From Flavobacteriia bacterium (GTDB lineage Bacteria > Bacteroidota > Bacteroidia > Flavobacteriales > Schleiferiaceae): a stretch of DNA of 64,000 bases. The stretch covers positions 96,675 through 160,674 of the forward strand of contig JABXHW010000004.1 of NCBI GenBank assembly GCA_013373425.1. Direction: 5' to 3'. The notes under the pieces were generated by a model, which searched no databases, was not told the DNA's origin, and saw only the letters and a program-made list of their open reading frames with translations. Both the position numbers and the translations under genes were made by a program. Of the stretch, positions 1 to 8,719 are shown one piece after another; position 1 is the stretch's first letter; each line of letters opens with the position of its first letter.

Positions 1-41
1 CAAGAGCAAGTCTTGATATATGTAACACTAATTTTTCCATC

Positions 42-932
42 ATGAAGAAGCTATTAGCACTGCTTTTCATCCTACCTCTAACTACGCACGCGCAAGATGA
101 AGAAGAATCGAGATGGTCCTACGCCGGTCTCTATTCCTTCGCAATGAGTCAAACGACTCTTACCAATTGGAACGCCGGGGGTGAAAACAGCTTCAACCTC
201 AGCGGTCTTCTTCGCCAGGCAGCCGATTACAACGGGCCGATTTGGCAATGGAACAACACCTTGGATGCAAACTTTGCGGTGAACTACCAAGGCAGTGACC
301 CGCTAAAAACAGGTGACAAATTGGAGTTCACTTCACGTCTCGACCGCAATATTAATGAGAGTGGAACTTGGACGGCCTCTGGATTCGCCAACTTCAGAAC
401 CCAGTTTGCCGATGGATTTGCCAATAGAACAGCTACTCAAGCCATTTCAACTTGGATGGCTCCAGGGTACCTAACGGCTGGTGTGGGTTTCACCTACAAG
501 AAAGAAGGGCTGCAGCTCTACATGTCGCCCATCACTATGAAACAGACCTATGTGCTCGATGACAGTCTATCAAATGTGGGAGTGTTCGGAGTAGAAGCGG
601 GTGAGACTATTCGAACTGAAATGGGAGCTTACCTCAACGCTACCTACAACAAGGCGCTCACTGAGACTTTGGATTTAACAACCAACTTGAACCTCTTCTC
701 AAACTACCTCGACCGTCCACAAAACATCGATGTTAATTGGGAAACGATTTTGCTTCTTGAGGCTTGGAAGTATCTCAAAGTGAGCTTGCATGTTCACGTC
801 ATTTACGACCACGATATTCTTGTTGCAAACCCAATCACTCCGAATGGAAGCGATTACCAATCTCCTGGCGCGCAGTTTAAGTCTGTGCTCGGCGTAGGTT
901 TAGCGTATTCGTTTGGGAAGTATTCGGAGTAA
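42..932 (+). CDS. DUF3078 domain-containing outer-membrane-type protein
   Basis: A 296-residue protein with a clear Sec signal peptide (MKKLLALLFILPLTTHA, cleavage before QDEEE). The segment around residues 29-50 (LYSFAMSQTTLTNWNAGGEN) is the hallmark of DUF3078, a Bacteroidota-specific family. The rest alternates aromatic and polar residues in strands and the protein ends in a short strand finishing SFGKYSE, so it looks like an outer-membrane or periplasmic beta-rich protein. No function is established for the family. The start is the only Met that leaves an intact signal peptide. It is followed by a strong bidirectional hairpin terminator shared with the convergent gene. Confidence 0.85.
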   Translation: MKKLLALLFILPLTTHAQDEEESRWSYAGLYSFAMSQTTLTNWNAGGENSFNLSGLLRQAADYNGPIWQWNNTLDANFAVNYQGSDPLKTGDKLEFTSRLDRNINESGTWTASGFANFRTQFADGFANRTATQAISTWMAPGYLTAGVGFTYKKEGLQLYMSPITMKQTYVLDDSLSNVGVFGVEAGETIRTEMGAYLNATYNKALTETLDLTTNLNLFSNYLDRPQNIDVNWETILLLEAWKYLKVSLHVHVIYDHDILVANPITPNGSDYQSPGAQFKSVLGVGLAYSFGKYSE

Positions 933-959
933 AACCTCAGAAGTCGGGTTTCAAATAAT

Positions 960-995
960 AAAAGGTGAGTGTGCATTTGCAGGCTCACCTTTTTT
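960..995. terminator. Bidirectional rho-independent terminator
   Basis: AAAAGGTGAG pairs with CTCACCTTTT around a 14-nt loop, with a T run on the plus strand and A's on the other side. It lies between the convergent DUF3078 gene and the SRPBCC gene, and the right arm contains the stop codon of the latter, so it probably stops both transcripts. Confidence 0.75.
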
Positions 996-1437
996 CTGCG
1001 TTGGCCTTTAGTACTGCATTTCTGGAAGACAGTAATTTCTGCATATAGCTTCTTAAGAAAACAACATCCGCAAGCCTTCCCAACCACCCCATCGGCGCCT
1101 CATACTCAAACACATCCTTCATTACGGTCCTTCCCGCCTCGTCCAAAAACGTATGTCGATGCACCATCATCTTGAAGGGGCCTTGAACCATTTCATCCGT
1201 AAAAGAGTGTGGAGAATCGAATTCTGTGATGAGAGAAGTAAGTTTCCAGGTGAAGCCTAAGTGCTTTGCTTGCCAGGTCACCCAGTCGTCCATGCCCATG
1301 CAGCCAGACTTCACCCCAGCGATGGGGCGCTCATTGGTATGCGCCAACGATTCAACGTGAACATCCACGCTGCGCGATAAGTCAAACACCACCGAGAGAG
1401 GAGCGTTGATTTCAGTAATCAATTCAATGGTTGGCAA
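985..1437 (-). CDS. SRPBCC (START/Bet v1-like) family protein
   Basis: A 150-residue soluble protein. The opening strand IELITEINAPLSVVFDLS, the central HTNERPIAGVKSG stretch, the W-x-x-KHLGF-W segment and the closing long helix (MQKLLSSRNAVLKANAEKR) match the helix-grip SRPBCC fold that binds hydrophobic ligands. It resembles the cell-division-inhibitor-like ligand-binding proteins of Bacteroidota, whose ligand is unknown. No Met fits the N-terminus, so translation probably begins at TTG (1435-1437). It is a single gene, convergent with the DUF3078 gene. Confidence 0.75.
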   Translation of the reverse strand: MPTIELITEINAPLSVVFDLSRSVDVHVESLAHTNERPIAGVKSGCMGMDDWVTWQAKHLGFTWKLTSLITEFDSPHSFTDEMVQGPFKMMVHRHTFLDEAGRTVMKDVFEYEAPMGWLGRLADVVFLRSYMQKLLSSRNAVLKANAEKR

Positions 1438-1552
1438 GGCAAGTACGTGCTTCGTTGGTTGCTGAACAATCAGTTACATGCAATACGAATTTACGGAAAT
1501 GAAAGGTTCGCTAAAGCCCTATTGAAGCGGCGTTCCTTAACAGGTTATCAAG

Positions 1553-2212
1553 CTATGCTCCCAATGCCCTGATTTCCTTCGGATTAATAACAGGACCCAC
1601 CTTCGGAACCTCTAGTGTAGCAATCATTGCTTTTCCAAGCATACTTGTTGTGACCACGGATTTCATCCTTCTTAAAAGCGGAAAGAATGGGCGCATCACC
1701 ACGTAAATGTTCTGATACAGACGGGTTTTTGACTTTATCCCGCGTTCTGGGATGATCATACCTGGTCGGAACATATACGCTCCTTTAAAACCCATATTCA
1801 GAATGTCGTTTTCCGTTTTCCCCTTAACGCGTGCCCACATTATTCTTCCATTCTCGGATGAATCAGTTCCAGCTCCAGATACATAGTTAAACACCATGTT
1901 TGGATTGGCCTGATGAAGGGCTTTGGCAAACGCGATTGCGGTATCGTAAGTGAGCTTCCGGTACTTCTCTTCACTCATTCCAGCTGATGAAACTCCCATA
2001 CAGAAGAAGCAGCCATCGTATTTCCCCAAGTCATGGGCGTGATCTCCAATTTGGGTGAAATCACTCAATCGCATCTCTGTCAACTTCTCGTGCGTGAGGT
2101 CCAGAGATGATCGATTTATCACCAACACTTCTGTAATCTTAGGGTCGTCCAAGCATTCTAAAAGAACGCCTTTGCCAACCATGCCAGTGCTTCCTGTAAT
2201 GATAACCTTCAT
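1553..2212 (-). CDS. NAD(P)-binding Rossmann-fold protein (HTATIP2/NAD(P)H-binding type)
   Basis: A 219-residue protein beginning with beta-strand VIITGSTGMVGKG (residues 3-15), the dinucleotide-binding glycine motif of atypical short-chain dehydrogenases. FFCMGVSSAGMSEEKYRK and FNYVSGAGTDSSENG place it among TIP30/HTATIP2-like and YbjT-like NAD(P)H-binding proteins. The usual YxxxK catalytic pair is not clear: the Tyr is in NYVSGAG and the nearest Lys pair is in VKGKTEN. The substrate is unknown. Stand-alone gene; the upstream spacer holds degenerate repeats. Confidence 0.75.
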   Translation of the reverse strand: MKVIITGSTGMVGKGVLLECLDDPKITEVLVINRSSLDLTHEKLTEMRLSDFTQIGDHAHDLGKYDGCFFCMGVSSAGMSEEKYRKLTYDTAIAFAKALHQANPNMVFNYVSGAGTDSSENGRIMWARVKGKTENDILNMGFKGAYMFRPGMIIPERGIKSKTRLYQNIYVVMRPFFPLLRRMKSVVTTSMLGKAMIATLEVPKVGPVINPKEIRALGA

Positions 2213-2367
2213 GCGTGATGGGATTTAGTTCGATGCAAAGATGCAGATCACATCTTCTGAATGTAAACACAATTTACGGGAAGAGGAACATGGAATGAGT
2301 GTTAGGTACTGGGTACGAAACTACCACTAGCAGTGGAAAGTTCTTCTGAAGGGGTTTAGTGCAGGAG

Positions 2368-2577
2368 TGATACTGAATACTGGATACTCAATACTAGGAG
2401 TAACGTGCTTACGAGCATCCACGCTTACGTTGACACTCAATACTATTAAGACGCGTTTGTCTTCTTCCCGCGCTCACGCGAACCTGCGCTCTTGCGATCC
2501 TTCAGACTGACTCCTGCCCACTAGAGCTGCTCTCTACACTACGTGGCCGCTTGCTCACTTGCACGCGTGCCTTCTCA
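2368..2577. repeat. Gene-free spacer with degenerate 7-8 nt periodic repeats
   Basis: The 2213-2646 spacer has no credible gene. At 2374-2394 the units TGAATAC, TGGATAC and TCAATAC follow each other with a 7-nt period. At 2404-2435 the units CGTGCTTA, CGAGCATC, CACGCTTA and CGTTGACA run with an 8-nt period; at 2467-2498 CCCGCGCT, CACGCGAA, CCTGCGCT and CTTGCGAT do the same with GCG fixed; and at 2546-2569 GCCGCTTG, CTCACTTG and CACGCGTG repeat the pattern. The short open frames here are accidental. Confidence 0.6.
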
Positions 2578-2646
2578 AAAAGAGCGAACTATGCCGAGCT
2601 AGCCGGACTTCAAACCCCGGTCCTCCGTCCCTGGTCCATCATCCTC

Positions 2647-4731
2647 TCAATACCCCAATACCTCTCCGATGCGTTCCGCCACCTTATCGGCATTTGGAAT
2701 CATCTCGCTTTCCAAGGTGCTGTTCAATGGAATCGCAGGCATGTTGGCCGATCCAATCACATCTACAGGTGCGTCGAGGTGACGGAAGCAGTTCTTCTGA
2801 ATCATCCCTGCAATCGCCTGAGCGAAGGTGTTGATTTGAGGCTCTTCTGTAACCACGAGACATTTGCCATGTGCACGAACTCGGTCGTAAACAAGCTCTT
2901 CGTCTAGTGGTACAAGTGTTCGTAAATCGACAATCTCAACCTGACCTTTGTACTGCTTCGCAGCTGTATTCGACCAGTACACACCCATACCGTAAGTGAC
3001 GATACACAGGCTCTCTCCTGAGTCGATTTTATCTTGATCCGCCTCAAGCGCCACGCGCCCTTTGCCGAATGGAATCACGTAATCTTCTGAAGGCTCAACG
3101 GTCTTTGCTCCTTCCGTTCCCTTGATCTTACTCCAGTACAAGCCCTTGTGTTCGAGCATGACTACAGGGTTTGGATCGTGGAAGGCAGCTTTCATCAAAC
3201 CTTTCAAATCGGCACCCGTGCTTGGATAAGCGATTTTGATACCGCGAATGTTCGTTAATACCGACTCTACCGATGAACTGTGGTACGGTCCGCCTGAACC
3301 GTATGCTCCGATAGGTACACGAAGCACTGCTGAAGCTGGCCATTTGCCATTCGACAAGTAGTAGCTTCGGCTCAACTCGGTAAAGAGCTGGTTCAAGCCT
3401 GGCCAGATATAATCGGCAAACTGAACTTCAACAAATGGCTTCAACCCGGTTGCCGCCATACCTACCGTGGAGCCAATGATAAAGGCCTCTTGAATGGGCG
3501 TGTTGAATACTCTATCGTCACCAAACTTTTGAGCGAGTGTAGCCGCTTCACGGAACACGCCGCCAAGTCGACCACCAACATCCTGTCCATATAGCAAGGC
3601 TTCGGGATGCTCACGCATGATCTCTTGAATCGCGAACAGGGCTGCGTCGACCATCACAGTCTTCTCCTTCCCAGCAGGCTCTCGCTCACCTTTCTCCTCC
3701 GTGATTGGAGTTGGGGCATAATCGTAATCGTAAAGGTCCTCCGGACGAGGATCTTCCGCTTTTAATGCTTCTTGATAGTCTGCCGCAACGAGCTCAGCAG
3801 CTTCTTTTTCAATCTTATCTAATTCTGCCGCATCAATACCTGCATCGATGAGCTGCTGGCGATAACGTGGGTATGGATCGCGCGTCATGTGCTCTTCGAG
3901 GTCATCTCGATACCACTCCTTTCGCACACCCGATGTATGGTGGCCTAGCAATGGAACAGTCGCGTGAATCAAGAATGGACGACGTTCTTTGCGAATTGTC
4001 TCCAACACTTCCTTCACGGTAGCATAGCTCTCGAAAAAGTCGGCCCCGTCAATAGAACGTGTTTCTATACCGTGGAACCCTGCCGCATATTCGGCTGCAT
4101 TCTGAGCGCGGGTTTCTTCAGCATTTGCTGAAATATCCCAGCCATTATCCTGAACGAAATATAGAATTGGGAACTGCTTCAAAGCCGCCATCTGTAGGGC
4201 TTCTGAAATTTCCCCTTCGGTCATCGCTGCATCTCCAATGGAGCATACTACCACGGGCTTTTCATCGCCCCAGTCTTCACCGATGCCCCTGTTCTCCTTG
4301 TACTGAATGCCCATTGCCACGCCTGTTGTTGGAATGGCTTGCATACCAGTAGCCGAACTCTGATGAGGAATCTTCGGCTTATCGTCGTCGTTCAAGCTTG
4401 GGTGAGAATAGTAGGTTCTACCGCCGCTGAATGGGTCGTCTCGCTTCGCTAGAAGCTGAAGCATCAAGTCGTATGGACGCATTCCAATGCCGAGAAGAAT
4501 ACTATCGTCTCGGTAGTAAGGTGACACCCAATCTTGTTTTTTGAGTTGCAGACCTAAAGCCAACTGAATCGCTTCGTGTCCGCGTGAAGTAGCGTGAACG
4601 TACTTGCTCGTTACTTCTTTGTTCTCCTCATAAAGCTCGGCCAGAGCCTTAGCAGTCGACATCAATTTAAATGCCTCGAGGAGTATATCGTTAGAGATTT
4701 TCATTGCAGAATTCTTCTCTTTCGTGCTCAT
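2647..4731 (-). CDS. Fused alpha-beta thiamine-diphosphate dehydrogenase E1 (2-oxoisovalerate/2-oxoacid dehydrogenase type)
   Basis: A 694-residue protein combining the E1-alpha domain (about residues 10-330) and the E1-beta transketolase-like domain (about 365-694) of 2-oxoacid dehydrogenases. The ThDP-binding motif is GDAAMTEG (166-173) with its partner Asn at 196 (QDN). YYRDDSILLGIGM and the SGGR loop are typical of branched-chain E1-alpha; QEAFIIGSTVGMAATGLKPFVEVQFADYI and the GAYGSGGPYHS loop are typical of E1-beta. It would decarboxylate a branched-chain 2-oxoacid or pyruvate and pass the acyl group to a lipoyl E2, which is not encoded here. The fused form is common in Bacteroidota. Start at 4731, with Met10 (4704) as alternative; a TACCTTTG -7 element lies 17 nt upstream. 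Confidence 0.9.
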   Translation of the reverse strand: MSTKEKNSAMKISNDILLEAFKLMSTAKALAELYEENKEVTSKYVHATSRGHEAIQLALGLQLKKQDWVSPYYRDDSILLGIGMRPYDLMLQLLAKRDDPFSGGRTYYSHPSLNDDDKPKIPHQSSATGMQAIPTTGVAMGIQYKENRGIGEDWGDEKPVVVCSIGDAAMTEGEISEALQMAALKQFPILYFVQDNGWDISANAEETRAQNAAEYAAGFHGIETRSIDGADFFESYATVKEVLETIRKERRPFLIHATVPLLGHHTSGVRKEWYRDDLEEHMTRDPYPRYRQQLIDAGIDAAELDKIEKEAAELVAADYQEALKAEDPRPEDLYDYDYAPTPITEEKGEREPAGKEKTVMVDAALFAIQEIMREHPEALLYGQDVGGRLGGVFREAATLAQKFGDDRVFNTPIQEAFIIGSTVGMAATGLKPFVEVQFADYIWPGLNQLFTELSRSYYLSNGKWPASAVLRVPIGAYGSGGPYHSSSVESVLTNIRGIKIAYPSTGADLKGLMKAAFHDPNPVVMLEHKGLYWSKIKGTEGAKTVEPSEDYVIPFGKGRVALEADQDKIDSGESLCIVTYGMGVYWSNTAAKQYKGQVEIVDLRTLVPLDEELVYDRVRAHGKCLVVTEEPQINTFAQAIAGMIQKNCFRHLDAPVDVIGSANMPAIPLNSTLESEMIPNADKVAERIGEVLGY

Positions 4732-4748
4732 AGTTCAGAGTTGAGGGG

Positions 4749-4756
4749 CAAAGGTA
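4749..4756 (-). promoter_or_regulatory. TAccTTTG -7 element for the E1 dehydrogenase gene
   Basis: On the minus strand this reads TACCTTTG, an exact match to the Bacteroidota sigma-A -7 consensus TAnnTTTG, ending 17 nt before the ATG. No TTG -33 element sits at the ideal 19-nt spacing. Confidence 0.45.
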
Positions 4757-4770
4757 AGAAATACAGTGGC

Positions 4771-4810
4771 GGGATAGGGTGTTGGAGTGGATAGGTGGAA
4801 GTGTGTATGG
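4771..4810. repeat. 8-nt periodic degenerate repeat (GTGNNNNN)
   Basis: Consecutive octamers GGGATAGG, GTGTTGGA, GTGGATAG, GTGGAAGT and GTGTATGG keep GTG in phase through the spacer between the E1 gene and the T9SS cargo gene. Same style as other spacers of the window but with a different core. Confidence 0.5.
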
Positions 4811-4818
4811 TTACTGCT

Positions 4819-5466
4819 CTATTCCTTCTCGAGCCTTATACACTCTACGCCTCGGTGTGTTTCAATCAAAACAATGTAAACCCCTTGGTTTAGTGTCCTT
4901 ATATCTGTATTGCCACTAAAGCTGAGAACCTCTAAAACCTTTCGACCGAGAAGGTCATATACATAGAGTCGGCAATTTTCTTCTCCGAGTCCCGAAACTT
5001 GAACTTCTCCGGAAGCTGGATTCGGAAAGAGCTTGATTTCGCTCCCTTCAGATTCTGAGTGAGACAATGGAATTTGGATCCACGTGTCTAACGTTTCCAC
5101 AGCATATGTTTGAGCGACAGGCGTGCAGTTCACTGAATCCGTGTTTTCCAAAATATACGTCATCACCCTTACAGGTCTTGAGCCTGTCGGAACGACAAGC
5201 GTATCCTGATACGCAGTATCGTATGGTGTGTTCAGAGGAAAAACCCAACACTCGCGAAAAAACAAGTCTACCCGCAGAGTGTCTTGATAGAAGGCTGTCT
5301 CAATCCGCTTTAAGTCTTCAATGGTTTGAACGTTTAAAAATGTCCCTGCCAAATAACCTGTCAGCACTTGCTGGTTAGAATCATACTGAAAACTAGCTGA
5401 GTCTATTGTCTGGGAACGAACAATTCCCGCCATCAGAAGTGATATTGAAAAAATGAAGGTCTTCAT
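4819..5466 (-). CDS. Secreted protein with T9SS type A C-terminal sorting domain
   Basis: A 215-residue protein with a signal peptide (MKTFIFSISLLMAGIVRS, then QTIDS) and a C-terminal type A sorting domain from about residue 140: LFPNPASGEVQVSG, LYVYDLLGRKVLE and the closing GVYIVLIET-x-RLEKE. The domain targets the protein to the type IX secretion system for export across the outer membrane. The short region between (about 20-135) has no recognisable domain; it contains two cysteines that could form a disulfide. Proteins this short are often surface-attached accessory factors; the role is unknown. Confidence 0.85.
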   Translation of the reverse strand: MKTFIFSISLLMAGIVRSQTIDSASFQYDSNQQVLTGYLAGTFLNVQTIEDLKRIETAFYQDTLRVDLFFRECWVFPLNTPYDTAYQDTLVVPTGSRPVRVMTYILENTDSVNCTPVAQTYAVETLDTWIQIPLSHSESEGSEIKLFPNPASGEVQVSGLGEENCRLYVYDLLGRKVLEVLSFSGNTDIRTLNQGVYIVLIETHRGVECIRLEKE

Positions 5467-5547
5467 GAGAGCAGTTGAACTCGAATATACGAAATGAGTC
5501 GATGCGCCCTATTCTCAACCGTACTCGCTCCCACTTTCCACCGTTCA

Positions 5548-5579
5548 AACCAGGTCACCAGCTAACCAGGTCACCCATT
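5548..5579. repeat. 8-nt periodic repeat AACCAGGT/CACC
   Basis: Octamers AACCAGGT, CACCAGCT, AACCAGGT and CACCCATT follow directly, so a 16-nt unit is duplicated with few changes. It lies next to the 3' end of the truncated haemoglobin gene. Confidence 0.5.
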
Positions 5580-5582
5580 CCC

Positions 5583-5951
5583 CTATTTCCCATTCAACCG
5601 ATGCTCCATCAATGCACCTATGCTGTGCGCTCGGCTCTTTGCTTCATCCGCCACAGGACCTTTAAAAAGTTGATCCACATTCTTGTCGAACAAATCAAGC
5701 CACACACGAAAGGTTTCCGCCGTAAGCGGAGTCTTCTCAGCCAATTTGAAATGCACTCCCATTGCACCACCACGATAGTTTTCTGTGCCGAGCAAGATGG
5801 AGCTCCAGAAGTTCGAAATGTGGGGCAAGTGCTCTTCCAAGTCTATCTGCGCAACATCGGTGAAGATGTATGCAATCTCGCTTTTCAAAAGGTCGTTATA
5901 GAAAGCTCGAACTAGTTGGTCGATATCGGAAGGTGAGGTTATGTCTTGCAA
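5583..5951 (-). CDS. Group III truncated haemoglobin
   Basis: A 122-residue haem protein. HLPHISNFWSSILLG (residues 41-55) and the following GVHFKLAEKTPL carry the group III truncated-globin signature; His67 is the expected proximal haem ligand, and Phe/Trp 48-49 line the pocket. Length matches the family (about 120-140). Group III members bind O2 or NO with high affinity; the physiological role is uncertain, with NO or oxygen chemistry the usual proposal. It is monocistronic, with the ATG at 5951 giving a complete helix A. Confidence 0.88.
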   Translation of the reverse strand: MQDITSPSDIDQLVRAFYNDLLKSEIAYIFTDVAQIDLEEHLPHISNFWSSILLGTENYRGGAMGVHFKLAEKTPLTAETFRVWLDLFDKNVDQLFKGPVADEAKSRAHSIGALMEHRLNGK

Positions 5952-6025
5952 GGGGGTAATGGGTTCAGGGATTTTAAAGGGTTCAGGGAAGAGCGAAGAG
6001 AAACGGGGTTCATGACAAGATTACA

Positions 6026-6097
6026 AATTCACTTGATCCATGCCCCACCAATTCACCACATAACGAACTCACCTGGTCACCTGGTCACGAACATACC
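6026..6097. repeat. 8-nt periodic degenerate repeat (core TCACC)
   Basis: Nine consecutive octamers from 6026 (AATTCACT, TGATCCAT, GCCCCACC, AATTCACC, ACATAACG, AACTCACC, TGGTCACC, TGGTCACG, AACATACC) keep CACC or a close variant in phase. It is part of the gene-free spacer 5952-6464, which also holds the dispersed element below and T/C-rich sequence up to the next gene. Confidence 0.55.
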
Positions 6098-6173
6098 TCA
6101 TTTGATTATAGTGTCAAAGTGAATGGACTGACGAACAGGGCATGAAAATGGGACGGGGAGAGGTGAGGGCAGC

Positions 6174-6360
6174 TGCCCGGGGCGCGTACCCGCGTCCCCA
6201 GTATCAAGGTACGAACCTCAAGATCTTTAGTCGGAGAGTAAACGTTTACTTGCGGCTGCAATTCGAGAAATTGCGTGATTCACGCATTTCTGCACTGAGA
6301 TTCGACACATCCTGCGACTTTCTTACGAACTTGAGACTGGGGCGGGGCTCCCAGCCCCGT
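6174..6360 (+). repeat. Dispersed ~200-bp intergenic repeat, copy 1
   Basis: This stretch recurs in inverted orientation at 26770-26993. The first 27 nt (6174-6200) are identical to the reverse complement of 26956-26982. Further conserved blocks are GTAAACGTTTAC (a perfect 12-nt palindrome here), TGCGTGATTCACGCA (perfect inverted repeat around one T), TGAGATTCG and CGAACTTGA, ending in a G/C-rich palindrome (GGGGCTCCCAGCCCC). It codes for nothing convincing. It behaves like a REP- or MITE-type intergenic element; no transposase is nearby. Confidence 0.6.
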
Positions 6361-6464
6361 GCCTGAACATTGTACCTCCCCCACTGTCCCTCTGCCCCTT
6401 AATTCCCCTTAAAACCCTTAATTCCCTTACCCCCTTTTCGTACCTTTAACCAAACACCTATCAG

Positions 6465-7451
6465 ATGACCGCAAGACAACCCCTTTGGCCTTTTGCGATT
6501 CCTATCGCCCTCCTTTCTGCATTGTTTATTATCGCTTTTAGCCCCAACCTCGTAGAGCAGGAGTGGGTAGCCGAAGCAGTGTCAATTGACTTGATGCTCA
6601 CCGTCCCTCTAGCGTGGTATCTCGTGATTAGGAAGCGGTCAATTTCGAAAATTACCGTAGTTCCTATCAGCATCCTCTGCTTGCTAATAGGCTACCAAAT
6701 CGTGCCTGAAAACCGACACGTCATCCTCGATGGCTATCAGAACTTTGTTCTTCCATTTGTAGAGCTCGGCGTTCTTAGTTTTGTGATCTATAACGTTGTC
6801 CGGTTTCAGAAAGCCACGAAAGCAAAACGCAACAGCGATGGAGATTTTTTTGATGCGATTACAGCTGTCACCTCCGAAATGGTTCCTGGTAAACTAGCTC
6901 CTTTTTTGGCGCTGGAAATTTCCATGATCTACTATGCTTTCAGCTTCAAAAAAGGCAAGGCTTTGGATCCAAATGCCTTCGCTTATCACAAAGAAAGCGG
7001 TGTCAGAGCACTCTATGGAGCAATCGTGTTTATCATATTGGTTGAAACCGTGGCCCTGCACTTTTTATTGGTTGGATGGAGCCCCACTTTTGCTTGGGTA
7101 CTCACCATACTCAGCCTCTATACCGGATTACAGTTCTTAGCATTTGCGCGCTCCATGGGCATGCGACCGATGAAGATTGAAAAAGACACATTGGTGTTTC
7201 GCCTCGGTACTTTCGCCCACGGGAACATCCCTCTTGAAATGATTGCGAAGGCTTACAAGCATACCAGTGACTTGCCGGAAGACAAGAGTGTAAAAAAACT
7301 TGGACTGCTCGGTGAACTCGAGTCGCACAACGTGGTTCTTGAACTCACAGAACCTATCACCTTCACGCGCCTCTATGGAAAGAAAGAGGAGCACACCAAG
7401 ATTGCCTTCTGGGTAGACAACCCAAGTGCGCTACTCGAACGTATAAGCTAG
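6465..7451 (+). CDS. Hypothetical integral membrane protein
   Basis: A 328-residue protein with about seven hydrophobic helices between residues 10 and 230 (for example PFAIPIALLSALFIIAF, LMLTVPLAWYLVI, ALYGAIVFIILVETVAL, FAWVLTILSLYTGLQFL), followed by a soluble C-terminal domain of about 95 residues that looks like a small beta-rich module. I do not recognise a named family; similar Flavobacteriales proteins are often loosely labelled beta-carotene monooxygenase without support. A TACCTTTA -7-like element ends 16 nt before the ATG. It is followed after 21 bp by the DUF2461 gene and may be cotranscribed. Confidence 0.7.
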   Translation: MTARQPLWPFAIPIALLSALFIIAFSPNLVEQEWVAEAVSIDLMLTVPLAWYLVIRKRSISKITVVPISILCLLIGYQIVPENRHVILDGYQNFVLPFVELGVLSFVIYNVVRFQKATKAKRNSDGDFFDAITAVTSEMVPGKLAPFLALEISMIYYAFSFKKGKALDPNAFAYHKESGVRALYGAIVFIILVETVALHFLLVGWSPTFAWVLTILSLYTGLQFLAFARSMGMRPMKIEKDTLVFRLGTFAHGNIPLEMIAKAYKHTSDLPEDKSVKKLGLLGELESHNVVLELTEPITFTRLYGKKEEHTKIAFWVDNPSALLERIS

Positions 7452-7472
7452 CACGACGTAACTTCCACTCCC

Positions 7473-8147
7473 ATGAACTACTTCTCCCCCGACTTCCTCG
7501 CTTTCTTCAAAGAGCTCGCAGGCAACAATCACAAAGACTGGTTTGATGAAAATCGAAGTCGATATGAACGCGAAGTGAAAGAACCCTTCAAGGCATTCGT
7601 AGGCGACCTCATCGGACATATCCGCGGTGCGCATGAACCCGATCTTCTCATCGAGCCGAAGGACGCCATCTTCCGAATCAACCGAGACATCCGATTCTCA
7701 AAAGACAAGACGCCCTATAAAACCAACGTCTCAGCCCTTCTATCTCCTGAAGGCAGAAAGGCGAAGGACTTTCCTGCACTTTATATTGAACTTGGTCCAG
7801 AACGATTGGGGATTTACGGGGGACTCTATCAGCTTGCTCCAGCGCAGGTGAAGGAAGTGCGAAAATATTTTGCAGATCACCTTTCAAAGTTCCAGAAGCT
7901 AAATGGTGATTCTAACTTCAGAAATCACTTTCCTGAAGGAATCGTGGGCGAAGCTCAAAAGCGGGTGGATAAGTCGATTGCCGAAGCTGCGGAGAAAGAA
8001 CCCATCCTCTTTCAGAAACAGTTCTATTACTACAATCACGCTGATCCAAAGTTGATTCCAACAGACGGACTTCTTATCACCGTCATGGACCATTATGAAG
8101 CATCGAAAGATATGATGCAGTTCCTGAGAACGTCGATGGGAAAATAA
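7473..8147 (+). CDS. DUF2461 domain-containing protein
   Basis: A 224-residue soluble protein. The opening FLKEL-like FFKELAGNNHKDWFDENRSRYE, the RINRDIRFSKDKTPYKTNVSA block (about residues 69-89) and GIYGGLYQLAPAQVKEVRKYF are the defining motifs of DUF2461 (TIGR02453). Length is typical. The family is widespread but has no proven function. Its TAA is immediately followed, with no spacer, by the stop codon of the convergent ykuK-like gene. Confidence 0.88.
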   Translation: MNYFSPDFLAFFKELAGNNHKDWFDENRSRYEREVKEPFKAFVGDLIGHIRGAHEPDLLIEPKDAIFRINRDIRFSKDKTPYKTNVSALLSPEGRKAKDFPALYIELGPERLGIYGGLYQLAPAQVKEVRKYFADHLSKFQKLNGDSNFRNHFPEGIVGEAQKRVDKSIAEAAEKEPILFQKQFYYYNHADPKLIPTDGLLITVMDHYEASKDMMQFLRTSMGK

Positions 8148-8630
8148 CTACTGACACCTGCGGTTGGCGCCACAGGAGGCGGCCCAAGAATCTGGTTTCC
8201 CAGCGGCCTCGAAACCCATTGCTTTTGCCAAACCCATTCCGGCATCATACAACTTGTAACTGGGGTAAGATGGGTCGGAATTGAAGTCCATGTGCACGGT
8301 AACAGGAGCAAGATCTCGAATCATATCGGCCACCTCAACAGAGCGCTGAATCTCGTTCCACAATCGTGAGAATCGGTCGTTGAATCGCGGCACTTTAACG
8401 GTGCTGTACACTTCCCAAACACCGTAACCAACGTCCCATAGGCATACGACCGTGCTGTATTTCACAATATCTCCTCGGACCTGGGAGTCGCTGCCGATGT
8501 ACACTTTTCCTCCGGAGTGTTCGCGCAGCCAGGCTCGAACAAACTGTCGAAGATCGTCGACAATCATTCCCTGAGATGTGCGAAAAACTATGTCTTCGCT
8601 AACGGTAAGTTTCGAAGCAGTGGCTGACAT
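8148..8630 (-). CDS. YkuK-family ribonuclease H-like protein
   Basis: A 160-residue protein of the DUF458/YkuK family. YIGSDSQ (about residues 44-50) supplies the first acidic residue of an RNase H-like fold, and VHMDFNSDPSYPSYKLYDAGMGLAKAMGF plus KPDSWAAS are the conserved C-terminal blocks. It is predicted to be a nuclease-fold protein, but activity has not been shown for the family as far as I know. The C-terminus (CGANRRCQ) is short and cysteine-containing. It is stop-to-stop adjacent to the DUF2461 gene. Confidence 0.82.
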   Translation of the reverse strand: MSATASKLTVSEDIVFRTSQGMIVDDLRQFVRAWLREHSGGKVYIGSDSQVRGDIVKYSTVVCLWDVGYGVWEVYSTVKVPRFNDRFSRLWNEIQRSVEVADMIRDLAPVTVHMDFNSDPSYPSYKLYDAGMGLAKAMGFEAAGKPDSWAASCGANRRCQ

Positions 8631-8719
8631 ATCCTGAAAATTAGCAATCTTGCATTTGCGTTCCTAAGGTAAACGCGCAACGTAACTTCCATGTTATCAA
8701 CAAGAAACCAACAATCGCT

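Noticed and set aside
2551..2907. Plus-strand frame of 118 codons
   Set aside because: Its larger part is antisense to the E1 dehydrogenase gene and the rest covers the degenerate repeats; composition is not protein-like.
6142..6366. A 74-codon frame in the 5.9-6.5 kb spacer
   Set aside because: It lies over the dispersed repeat and has no coding signal.
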